6,254 bases of DNA from Candidatus Woesearchaeota archaeon (GCA_018658955.1 JABIPM010000019.1:1-6254), one strand, 5' to 3'. Counted from the first letter of the stretch, positions 1 to 5,992 are shown. Program-made: numbers and translations. The notes: generated from the letters alone by a model not told the origin.

Positions 1-1415
1 TTACATTTAGGGCAAGGTACGTCTGTGAATTCTTTGTTTGTTTCTAAGGGATTTCCCTCTCCGAATTTAACATCATATGGAAGTTCTATTGGTAAATCTT
101 TTTCTGAAACCGGAACTTGCCCACAAGATTCACAGTTAATAACTGGAATCGGAGTTCCCCAATATCTTTGTCTTGAAACTAACCAGTCTTTGAATTTTAA
201 TTGTGTGGTTTTCTTACCTAATTTATTTTTTTGTAATAATTGAGTTATCTTATCTTTTGCCTCTTTACTTTCTGTACCATTAAATTCTTCTGAATTGATT
301 AACTTCCCTTCTCCTTTGTATGCCTGAGTTAATTCTTGGTTCTTTGAGGAGATTACTTCTTTCATTTCTATTTTGTATTTCTTTGCGAAATCAAAATCTC
401 TTTGATCATGGGCTGGAACTGACATAACCATTCCTGTACCATAGTCTGCAAGTACAAAGTTTCCTACGTATACAGGCACTTTTTCTTGAGTTAATGGATG
501 AACTGCATAACTTCCTGTAAAAACTCCTTCTTTCTCAATGAGCATCATTTCTTTTTCGCTTACAGATTTAATTTTCTTAAGAAATCTATCTACTTCTTCT
601 CTTTGTTCTTCTGTAACTAATGAATCTAATTCTTGATGTTGTGCAGATACAACCATAAAAGTAACTCCAAATACTGTATCTGGTCTTGTTGTGAATATTG
701 GCCAAGTTTTTCCATTTATTTCGAAGTTTATTTCTGTACCATAACTCTTTCCAATCCAATTCTTTTGCATGGATTTAATTCTGTCTGGCCAATCTAAGTC
801 ATCTATCTTGTCTAGTAATTCATCTGCATAATCTGTGGTTTTAATGAACCATTGATTTAATTGTTTTAATTCAACATCTGTTGACTCATGTCTCCAACAC
901 TTTCCATCATGTACTTGTTCATTTGCTAAAACTGTTTTACATTCAGGACACCAGTTTACAGCTGATTTCTTTTTGTATGCTAACCCTTTTTCTAAAAATT
1001 TTAAGAAGATAAATTGATTCCACCTGTAATAATTTGGATCGCAGGTTTTTAGTGTTCTTGACCAATCATAACTTAGTCCAAGATCTTTCATTTGTTTAAT
1101 ATAATTTTTTATTGCTTTTGTGATGAATTCTTTTGGATGTTTATTTGCTTTGATTGCTGCATTTTCTGCAGGTAATCCTGATGCGTCAAAGCCCATAGGA
1201 TAAAGAACATTAAATCCGCTCATTCTTTTAAATCTTGCATAAATATCTCCAATAGTATAATTAAATGCATGGCCCATATGTAATCCGTCTGATGAAGGAT
1301 ACGGGAACATTTCTAGAACGTAACATTTCTCTTTTTTCTTATCTTCTGTAGTTTTGAATATTTCTTCGGCTTCCCATTTTTTTTGCCATTTCTCAGAGAT
1401 TTTATTAAATTCCAT
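1..1415 (-). CDS. leuS: Leucyl-tRNA synthetase, bacterial type (N-terminal 471 residues; 3' end outside window)
   Basis: This cytoplasmic class I synthetase charges tRNA-Leu with leucine using ATP and hydrolyses mischarged product in its CP1 domain. Visible in translation: HMGH ATP-binding signature at residues 46-49; PMGFDASGLPAEN at 73-85; first zinc site CPEC (156-159) with C173 and H176; CP1 editing domain from about residue 222, with the threonine-rich TTRPDT at 242-247 and the HDQRD motif whose D337 matches the conserved editing aspartate; return to the catalytic core at DWLVSRQRYWG (410-420); second zinc site C428/C431 with C468/C471. Motif order and CP1 position follow the bacterial (Thermus/E. 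coli) enzyme rather than the archaeal/eukaryotic form. The family is usually 800-880 residues, so roughly half is present; the KMSKS loop and tRNA-binding domains lie beyond the edge. The ATG at 1415 is the only plausible start; no Shine-Dalgarno precedes it and a TTTAAA box sits 25 bp upstream, suggesting a leaderless transcript. One oddity is F and S where bacterial enzymes usually have W and F in the GWDAFGLP motif. Confidence 0.96.
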   Translation of the reverse strand, partial: MEFNKISEKWQKKWEAEEIFKTTEDKKKEKCYVLEMFPYPSSDGLHMGHAFNYTIGDIYARFKRMSGFNVLYPMGFDASGLPAENAAIKANKHPKEFITKAIKNYIKQMKDLGLSYDWSRTLKTCDPNYYRWNQFIFLKFLEKGLAYKKKSAVNWCPECKTVLANEQVHDGKCWRHESTDVELKQLNQWFIKTTDYADELLDKIDDLDWPDRIKSMQKNWIGKSYGTEINFEINGKTWPIFTTRPDTVFGVTFMVVSAQHQELDSLVTEEQREEVDRFLKKIKSVSEKEMMLIEKEGVFTGSYAVHPLTQEKVPVYVGNFVLADYGTGMVMSVPAHDQRDFDFAKKYKIEMKEVISSKNQELTQAYKGEGKLINSEEFNGTESKEAKDKITQLLQKNKLGKKTTQLKFKDWLVSRQRYWGTPIPVINCESCGQVPVSEKDLPIELPYDVKFGEGNPLETNKEFTDVPCPKC

Positions 1416-1436
1416 ACGATTTTGGCGTTTAATTGA

Positions 1437-1442
1437 TTTAAA
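1437..1442 (-). promoter_or_regulatory. Probable TATA box of leuS
   Basis: TTTAAA centred about 25 bp upstream of the leuS ATG. This is the usual archaeal distance from TATA box to transcription start, so transcription would begin at or next to the start codon. No Shine-Dalgarno sequence lies between them, which agrees with a leaderless mRNA. The motif is common in AT-rich DNA; the spacing is what supports the call. Confidence 0.5.
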
Positions 1443-1462
1443 ATGTTTATGTATTGGGAAAG

Positions 1463-1468
1463 TTTAAA
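1463..1468 (+). promoter_or_regulatory. Probable TATA box of the PGF-pre-PGF protein gene
   Basis: TTTAAA within AGTTTAAAAC, centred about 26 bp upstream of the ATG at 1492. No ribosome binding site is seen between box and start, so a leaderless transcript is likely. It lies 26 bp from the matching box assigned to leuS, giving a compact divergent promoter pair. Confidence 0.55.
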
Positions 1469-1491
1469 ACCCTCAATCACTTGAAATTATT

Positions 1492-2220
1492 ATGAAAATG
1501 AGGGGATTTTGGGTATTTTCTGTAATATGTTTAGTATTTTTAGGAAGCGATTTAGTTTCAGCAGCGAATGAAACTGTAAATACTGCTACTACAATTAATT
1601 CTACTTTTGAGGGCGGAAGTGTGCCACGTATTGCTGCACACAAGGTAATGAAAACTCTTCATTTTTCTGAACCTGTTAAGTCTATGGAATTTAGATTGTC
1701 TGAACATGTTTGGGCGGGAAGACCTATTCCTGAAAGAGTTACTACATTCCCATTAGGTATGGCAGATTTAGATTCTTCTAAAAATGTTTATAGTTATTTT
1801 AGAATAAAGGCCGACGAAAAGATTAATTCTAGTGTTTTGGATTTTTTGAGAGTTAAATTAAGTATTGATGCTAAATGGATTGAAGATAGAGAGTTGTTGA
1901 TTGATGGAATAGATGTTTATTTCTATGAACTGAATGGATGGACTAACACAGATATTAATGTAGACTATTTTGGGAAAAATTCTGATGAATTTTACTATCT
2001 GGCTGAACTTCCAGACATGGGATATTATGCAATTGTAGAAAAAGAAGAAAAAATTGAACTAAATTTAGAAACTATTGAAGAAGAAATTATTGAAGTCAAT
2101 ATTTCTGAAATGGGAAACGAATTAGAACTTGCTGAAGAAGAATTTAACTGGTGGAAAATCTTGGTAATAATCTTAGTTATTGGATATTTTATAAGAAAAA
2201 GAGCTATTCGAAAGATTTAA
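1492..2220 (+). CDS. Secreted, membrane-anchored PGF-pre-PGF domain protein
   Basis: A 242-residue exported protein of unknown function. Residues 1-24 are a signal peptide (MKMRG, a hydrophobic core, then VSA before ANETV). A Thr/Asn-rich linker covers about 25-40. Residues about 41-183 resemble the archaeal PGF-pre-PGF domain: VYSYFRIKADEKI (99-111), a KLSIDAKWIED strand (122-132), DVYFYELNGW (141-150) and the closing segment LPDMGYYAIVEK, equivalent to the usual PGFSYFAI. An acidic stretch rich in E (185-217) follows, then one short membrane segment (about 220-235, starting NWWKILVII) and a basic tail RKRAIRKI, so the bulk faces outside. Unlike many relatives it has no PGF-CTERM sorting signal; a plain transmembrane helix replaces it. 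The start at 1492 is preferred because of its TATA spacing; ATG 1498 would also leave a working signal peptide. The family assignment comes from recognised pattern, not a profile search. Confidence 0.8.
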   Translation: MKMRGFWVFSVICLVFLGSDLVSAANETVNTATTINSTFEGGSVPRIAAHKVMKTLHFSEPVKSMEFRLSEHVWAGRPIPERVTTFPLGMADLDSSKNVYSYFRIKADEKINSSVLDFLRVKLSIDAKWIEDRELLIDGIDVYFYELNGWTNTDINVDYFGKNSDEFYYLAELPDMGYYAIVEKEEKIELNLETIEEEIIEVNISEMGNELELAEEEFNWWKILVIILVIGYFIRKRAIRKI

Positions 2221-2221
2221 A
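2216..2221 (+). promoter_or_regulatory. Probable TATA box of the tRNA-Arg/tRNA-Cys unit
   Basis: TTTAAA (in GATTTAAAAC) centred about 31 bp before the first base of tRNA-Arg, so transcription would start a few bases upstream of the tRNA. It overlaps the TAA stop codon (2218-2220) of the preceding protein gene. The flanks resemble the box at 1463-1468. Confidence 0.5.
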
Positions 2222-2249
2222 ACTCTCTTTGAAACATTATTTCTTGCAC

Positions 2250-2324
2250 GGGCCCGTAGCTCAGTTTGGATAGAGCGACAGCCTTCTAAGCTGTAGGTCG
2301 CAGGTTCAAATCCTGTCGGGTCCG
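2250..2324 (+). tRNA. tRNA-Arg (anticodon TCT)
   Basis: A complete cloverleaf can be drawn. Acceptor GGGCCCG (2250-2256) pairs with CGGGTCC (2317-2323) with one G-U; discriminator G2324. D stem GCTC/GAGC encloses a 10-nt loop with GG. Anticodon stem ACAGC/GCTGT encloses loop CTTCTAA, with TCT as anticodon (reads AGA). The variable region is AGGTC, and the T arm is GCAGG-TTCAAAT-CCTGT. CCA is not encoded and no intron is present. It is probably co-transcribed with the tRNA-Cys gene 4 nt downstream. Confidence 0.96.
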
Positions 2325-2328
2325 CTTT

Positions 2329-2401
2329 GGCACTGTGCCCAAGTGGTTAAGGGGGTCGCCTGCAGAGCGATTATTCGCAGGTTCAAATCCTGCCAGTGCC
2401 T
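2329..2401 (+). tRNA. tRNA-Cys (anticodon GCA)
   Basis: Acceptor GGCACTG (2329-2335) pairs perfectly with CAGTGCC (2394-2400). Anticodon stem GTCGC/GCGAT encloses loop CTGCAGA, with GCA as anticodon. The variable region is TATTC, and the T arm is GCAGG-TTCAAAT-CCTGC. The D stem has only three Watson-Crick pairs (CCC/GGG) because A13 faces A22. The discriminator is T2401 (U73), the classic cysteine identity base. CCA is not encoded. The T arm loop and most of its stem match the preceding tRNA-Arg. Confidence 0.96.
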
Positions 2402-2409
2402 TTATTTTT
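2401..2409 (+). terminator. T-rich terminator of the tRNA unit
   Basis: TTTATTTTT begins at the last tRNA-Cys base. Archaeal RNA polymerase terminates at oligo-T in the non-template strand without needing a hairpin, so this tract is a reasonable end for the tRNA transcript. Confidence 0.45.
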
Positions 2410-2432
2410 ACATAGATCTATCTATTACTTAA

Positions 2433-2470
2433 TTAAAAAAAAGAAAAAGAGAATAAGCTTTTAGCTTATT
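2433..2470 (-). terminator. Hairpin plus T-tract terminator of the surface-protein gene
   Basis: A perfect 8-bp inverted repeat, AATAAGCT (2452-2459) and AGCTTATT (2463-2470) with a 3-nt loop, overlaps the stop codon (2466-2468) of the minus-strand gene. Read on the minus strand, a T-rich tract of about 18 nt (2450 down to 2433, including TTTTTCTTTTTTTT) follows the hairpin. Stem then T-tract resembles an intrinsic terminator and lies at the convergent junction with the tRNA unit. Confidence 0.6.
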
Positions 2471-4256
2471 TCTTCTTTTTTAAGACTACAGAATGGTTTG
2501 AGTCAAAATCTGCCATTTTCTTTTTGGTGGAAGCCTTTTTTCTTCTTTTTCCACTAAAGATTAACTTGATTAAAAATGCTGCAACTATTACTAGTACAAT
2601 ATTTAATACGGTTAATGGTAGTTTTGAGTTCATTTCAAAGCTAGCGCCTGCATCGTTTCCAACTTCTACTGTGAAGGTTTCTGTTTCTAGAATACTTCCA
2701 GTGTTTGAGTCTTTAACAACTACGCTTGCTGTGTACATTGCACCATCTTCAACATCGTCATTTGCCTTCATGTTAAGGAAAACAGTTGATGTTTGGCCAG
2801 GGTTTAAGTGTACATTCTTGTTTGAAGTAGAACTTGCAAAATCTTCTAAATCTTCTAAAGATACTACATAATCAACAGGGCTATTTCCATCGTTTGTTAG
2901 TTGAACTTTAATGCTAACTAATTTTCCGGAAGTAGTAGTAATTGTATCTTGGTCTAATGTAATTGCGTCAGTGTAAACTGAATCGTCTGATTCTGTTGAA
3001 TCGTCTGAACTGTCTGCATCTGCATTACATAGATTTTCTAATTGAACAATTGTACTATCTGTTTGTCTTGTAGTGTCGTAAAAAGTTGTTACTAAAAGGG
3101 CATATGTGTCATCTGTTAAGTCCTCAGTGTTTACAGGAAGAATGAATGTTTCAGTAGACTTATCGTCTTGATCCATAACTAAGTTTGTTAGTTTTTCTGT
3201 AATTCCTAATGCTACACTTTGTATTTGAACAGCAACTTCATCTTCATCTTTGTCCCCAAGATTAAGCATATCAACTGATACTTGGAATGAAGAATCATCA
3301 CAAGTTAAAGCTGTAGGGCTTATTCTTACGTCTCTGATTACGATATTATGTGATTCTCTGTCAATGTCTAGATTAAAGAAGATTTCTTCACCGTGAAGAG
3401 CTCCGTTTTCATCTGTACCACTTACAGTTAAATAACAAGTAGTTGAGTCTACGCTGTCTGCGCTTTCATCAATTTCAATTGTTATTTCTTCATCAACAGT
3501 GTCTTTAGTCCCCATATCTCCAATATCGATTAAATCGTCTGGTGAGAATTCTAATTCACTATCTTCATCACAAGTTATTTCTAATTCAACATCTTCAATG
3601 TCAATGTTATCTTTGGATTTGAACATACTTTCAAGAACAATACTGAAATCGATTACATCTGTAGGACCTAAGTCTTTGATGTCATCATCATTTTCAATGT
3701 TGCTTTCAGAATCTTTGTTGTTGATTAATGCATCTAAGTCATCAATTACTAACTTGTTTTCTCTTTGCATGTAAATGTCAAAAATAATTGAAGTAGCACT
3801 TCCAGTTGCATTGGTTGCATCAATTGTTAATTCACCAACATACATTGCTACAGCATTATAATCAGTATCTACTGCGTCCAGATTTTCTGGGATTGTAGCC
3901 ATAATTGAAATGCTTGTAGGTGTTGTTCCATTTACAATTTGAACACCAATTGCATTAGTAAAATCAAAATCTGCAGGTGTTAAACCAAATTTAGCATCCG
4001 ATAATGTAATTCCAGTAATATTAAAATCACTTCCAAGGTCATTGCTTAAAGAAATGCTTGCTGTGTCGTTAACGACTTGATCTTCATCATCGTCGTGTTG
4101 AGAATTTGAGGCTTCAAATCCATCGTCTCCGAATGTAGGAACTGTGCTTGAGTAATTTGTATCAAGTGATAGACTACCTGCACTTACCATAATTGGAGCT
4201 AAGCATACTGCTAAAAGTGCAAAAACACTCATTACAATAACTTTGTTCATTTTCAT
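2466..4256 (-). CDS. Acidic S-layer-like surface protein with CARDB/NEW3-type domains and C-terminal anchor
   Basis: A 596-residue exported protein; numbering starts at the ATG at 4256. A signal peptide (about 1-26: MKMNK, then a hydrophobic run ending MVSA) is followed by an Ig-like beta-rich region (30-165), a very acidic middle region (170-300), a CARDB-like domain (301-410) with the motif NLGDKDEDE, a Ser/Asp linker (412-427), a NEW3-like domain (428-533: DFASSTSNK, LNPGQTSTVFLN) and one membrane helix (about 546-567). The tail is lysine-rich, GKRRKK to LKKKK. Extracellular cysteines are 229, 274, 319 and 410. By hand count the region before the helix has about 113 D/E against about 20 K/R. 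It is paralogous to the gene upstream. An in-frame ATG at 4286 would add 10 residues before the signal peptide; 4256 is chosen because AGGGGGA lies about 10 bp before it and the signal peptide is then standard. A structural or adhesive envelope role is inferred; the exact function is unknown. Confidence 0.82.
   Translation of the reverse strand: MKMNKVIVMSVFALLAVCLAPIMVSAGSLSLDTNYSSTVPTFGDDGFEASNSQHDDDEDQVVNDTASISLSNDLGSDFNITGITLSDAKFGLTPADFDFTNAIGVQIVNGTTPTSISIMATIPENLDAVDTDYNAVAMYVGELTIDATNATGSATSIIFDIYMQRENKLVIDDLDALINNKDSESNIENDDDIKDLGPTDVIDFSIVLESMFKSKDNIDIEDVELEITCDEDSELEFSPDDLIDIGDMGTKDTVDEEITIEIDESADSVDSTTCYLTVSGTDENGALHGEEIFFNLDIDRESHNIVIRDVRISPTALTCDDSSFQVSVDMLNLGDKDEDEVAVQIQSVALGITEKLTNLVMDQDDKSTETFILPVNTEDLTDDTYALLVTTFYDTTRQTDSTIVQLENLCNADADSSDDSTESDDSVYTDAITLDQDTITTTSGKLVSIKVQLTNDGNSPVDYVVSLEDLEDFASSTSNKNVHLNPGQTSTVFLNMKANDDVEDGAMYTASVVVKDSNTGSILETETFTVEVGNDAGASFEMNSKLPLTVLNIVLVIVAAFLIKLIFSGKRRKKASTKKKMADFDSNHSVVLKKKK
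4184..4202 (+). repeat. 19-bp direct repeat, coding copy
   Basis: Exact copy of the intergenic sequence at 6017-6035. Here it encodes, on the minus strand, part of the signal-peptide hydrophobic core (LAPIMV) of the surface protein. Confidence 0.6.
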
Positions 4257-4264
4257 CTTATTAA

Positions 4265-4272
4265 ATCCCCCT
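4265..4272 (-). promoter_or_regulatory. Ribosome binding site supporting the start at 4256
   Basis: Purine-rich AGGGGGA on the minus strand, about 10 nt before ATG 4256. It resembles, but does not perfectly match, the archaeal Shine-Dalgarno consensus GGAGGTGA. It falls inside the open reading frame if ATG 4286 is used, which argues for the shorter protein. Confidence 0.45.
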
Positions 4273-4296
4273 GGACTGATGTCCATTGATTTGTTT

Positions 4297-4312
4297 GAAT
4301 ATGACTATATTC
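4297..4312. repeat. Short inverted repeat in the surface-protein promoter
   Basis: GAATAT, a 4-nt spacer, then ATATTC: a perfect 6-bp inverted repeat. It lies between the TATA box at 4338-4346 and the ATG at 4256, near the predicted transcription start, where a repressor could bind. Its minus-strand half also contains a TATA-like stretch that could itself serve as a promoter for a shorter leader. No regulator is identified. Confidence 0.35.
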
Positions 4313-4337
4313 TGTTATCATTTTTTAGTCGTAACTG

Positions 4338-4346
4338 TTTATAAAA
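4338..4346 (-). promoter_or_regulatory. Probable TATA box of the downstream surface-protein gene
   Basis: TTTTATAAA on the minus strand in the 70-odd bp gap between the two surface-protein genes. It would place transcription start near 4316, giving a leader of about 60 nt before ATG 4256. The second gene therefore probably has its own promoter, even though read-through from the upstream paralogue is also possible, since no terminator is seen in the gap. Confidence 0.5.
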
Positions 4347-4357
4347 CTTATGGGTTC

Positions 4358-5929
4358 TTATATATATCTTAAAAGAACTATGATAAGAACTACAATAAGA
4401 AAGAGTATTACGTTGTAAATAACAAGATCCTTAGGAGTTGTCTCTGAGAAAAGACTAACTGAGTCTTTTGATTCTTCAACACCAACAGAGACTGTTAATG
4501 TCTCTGATGCTAAGATATCTGATCCATCTGTTAATTGAACCATTGCTGTATATGTTCCTTCTTCAGCATCTGATAAAATTTCTAAAGGTAAGAATACGTT
4601 TGTTGATTGACCGGCTTCCAAAGTTACTGTCTTTGAAGTTGTCTCTGCGAAATCAGATACTTCTTCTAAAGTAATAAAGTAAATTTGAGTTGTAGGTGCA
4701 TTGTTTTCTAAAACTAAATGGACTGTATTTGCTTTTCCTTCAGTTGTTGAAATTAATTTTTCTGATTTAAAGTATAATGAGGCTTGGCTATAATCTGGAC
4801 TTGTTGTGTCAACATATTCACATGACCACACATCTAAAGGAAGTGTTATCTTTTCTGAGTTTCCAGAATAAACTGCATTTACTACGAAATTATAAACCTC
4901 TTCTTGGATATTTGAAGGAATTTCAAAATTAAATGTTCTTGAAGCTTGATTGTCATCATCTGAATTAAAATCTTCTAATTCAAAAGTATCTGAAGTTTCA
5001 TAAATTCCTAACTCGCTGTTTTCTACAACAATCATTACATCTTCATCTTTGTCCCCAGTGTTAATTACATCTACAATAAGAGAAACTTCTGAACCGCATT
5101 GTGTTGAAGAAGAAATAAATCTTGTAGTGTCTTCTAATGTTATTTGGTGCTTCTCTAATTCAATATTTATATTAATATCTGCTTGTGTACACTCTTCATC
5201 GTCATTATCGTCATCATAAGCGATTATGTAAAGCTCATAGTCTTTGTTTTCATCTATATCGTCATTATCTGTTGGTATCTTAAGAGTCATGTAAAAAGTT
5301 TCATCCTTTCCATCTCTGATGTTTTCTGTTGCAGATGATGCACTTTCAATTATGATATTGTCTGAATATAGGAATGCTTCTACTTGTACGTTTAGATCAG
5401 CTGTTCCTAAATTGTCTACATCGACCTCAATGTCAATTACATCTCCAGGAGAATAATCGTCTCCAGTGTCTGGATCTTTAATGTCTATTAATAGTGAAGT
5501 TCCAACTCTTCCAAAATCACAAAAACCCGGTTCAACTGTTGAAGTGAAACTGAAAGTTTCTATTTGTAATGAATTAATGTCTGTAAATGTTAATGTTGAG
5601 GAATAGCTTCCTAAATCTAATTTGTTGTCTGCTTCAACATCTATTGTTAATGTTGCGTTGCTATTTGCATGTATTGTAAAATTTGTAGGAAATGTTAATT
5701 CTAATTGCTCATTATCATCGTCTAACATTTCTAAATGTGAAAAATTAATTGTAATGTTATCTGTATCTGAATTTGTAAAGATAATATCGAAGGACGACAC
5801 ATCATTTTGAAGAAGATCTACTGAAGCATTTGTGCTGTCTAAAGTTAGACCGGCGATATTTGCGTTTACTGCAGGTATTACTGCTAGAACTAATATCCAT
5901 AAAAACATGAATTTTATTTTTTGTAACAT
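4358..5929 (-). CDS. Acidic S-layer-like surface protein, paralogue of the next gene
   Basis: A 523-residue exported protein. A signal peptide (about 1-23, ending VNA) is followed by an Ig-like beta-sandwich region (25-132), an acidic domain (135-258), a CARDB-like domain (260-370) with NTGDKDEDV at 290-298, a NEW3-like domain (about 383-483: DFAETTSKTVTLEAGQSTNVFLPLE) and a C-terminal membrane helix (about 500-520) ending in only RYI. It lacks the lysine-rich tail of its paralogue. The extracellular part has four cysteines (137, 247, 278, 370); the last pair aligns with the paralogue (spacing 92 versus 91 residues). Poly-acidic loops such as DDDNDDEE suggest cation binding. Several N-x-S/T sequons occur in the N-terminal domain, so glycosylation is possible. 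Start at ATG 5929: it gives a normal signal peptide, but no Shine-Dalgarno site is evident. Role in the envelope is inferred; similar DPANN proteins are often labelled putative S-layer proteins. Confidence 0.82.
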   Translation of the reverse strand: MLQKIKFMFLWILVLAVIPAVNANIAGLTLDSTNASVDLLQNDVSSFDIIFTNSDTDNITINFSHLEMLDDDNEQLELTFPTNFTIHANSNATLTIDVEADNKLDLGSYSSTLTFTDINSLQIETFSFTSTVEPGFCDFGRVGTSLLIDIKDPDTGDDYSPGDVIDIEVDVDNLGTADLNVQVEAFLYSDNIIIESASSATENIRDGKDETFYMTLKIPTDNDDIDENKDYELYIIAYDDDNDDEECTQADININIELEKHQITLEDTTRFISSSTQCGSEVSLIVDVINTGDKDEDVMIVVENSELGIYETSDTFELEDFNSDDDNQASRTFNFEIPSNIQEEVYNFVVNAVYSGNSEKITLPLDVWSCEYVDTTSPDYSQASLYFKSEKLISTTEGKANTVHLVLENNAPTTQIYFITLEEVSDFAETTSKTVTLEAGQSTNVFLPLEILSDAEEGTYTAMVQLTDGSDILASETLTVSVGVEESKDSVSLFSETTPKDLVIYNVILFLIVVLIIVLLRYI

Positions 5930-5992
5930 TTTGAGGTAATTTTATTTCTTTCTTGATTTACCCCTTTTGTTATTACTGACCTATAATAAAAG

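Noticed and set aside
25..243. Plus-strand open frame of 72 codons
   Set aside because: It lies antisense inside leuS, whose minus-strand frame has clear motif-by-motif support; the protein resembles nothing recognisable.
2250..2401. tRNA pair as an attachment site of an integrated element
   Set aside because: No integrase, no partial tRNA copy and no direct repeat of a tRNA 3' end is seen in the window.
2838..2865. Short tandem repeat of AAATCTTCT
   Set aside because: It simply encodes the conserved SLEDLEDFA segment of the NEW3-like domain, which has a divergent counterpart in the paralogue without the DNA repeat.
2524..2871. Plus-strand open frame of 115 codons opposite the surface-protein gene
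   Set aside because: It is antisense to a well-supported coding region (membrane helix and NEW3-like domain) and its serine/threonine-rich composition is what the complement of acidic codons yields.
3499..3774. Plus-strand open frame of 91 codons, very serine-rich
   Set aside because: Antisense shadow of the Asp/Glu-rich region; GAT/GAA-rich coding strands read as TCA/TTC-type codons on the other strand.
4468..4674. Plus-strand leucine-rich open frame resembling a small membrane protein
   Set aside because: Antisense to the NEW3-like domain of the upstream paralogue, with no promoter or ribosome binding site of its own.
5622..5810. Plus-strand open frame of 62 codons
   Set aside because: Antisense to the N-terminal Ig-like domain of the upstream paralogue; no independent support.
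2466..5929. Surface-protein pair as an adhesin/toxin or defence module
   Set aside because: No nuclease, pore-forming, peptidase or toxin motif is visible; domains are only beta-sandwich, CARDB/NEW3-like and a membrane anchor.
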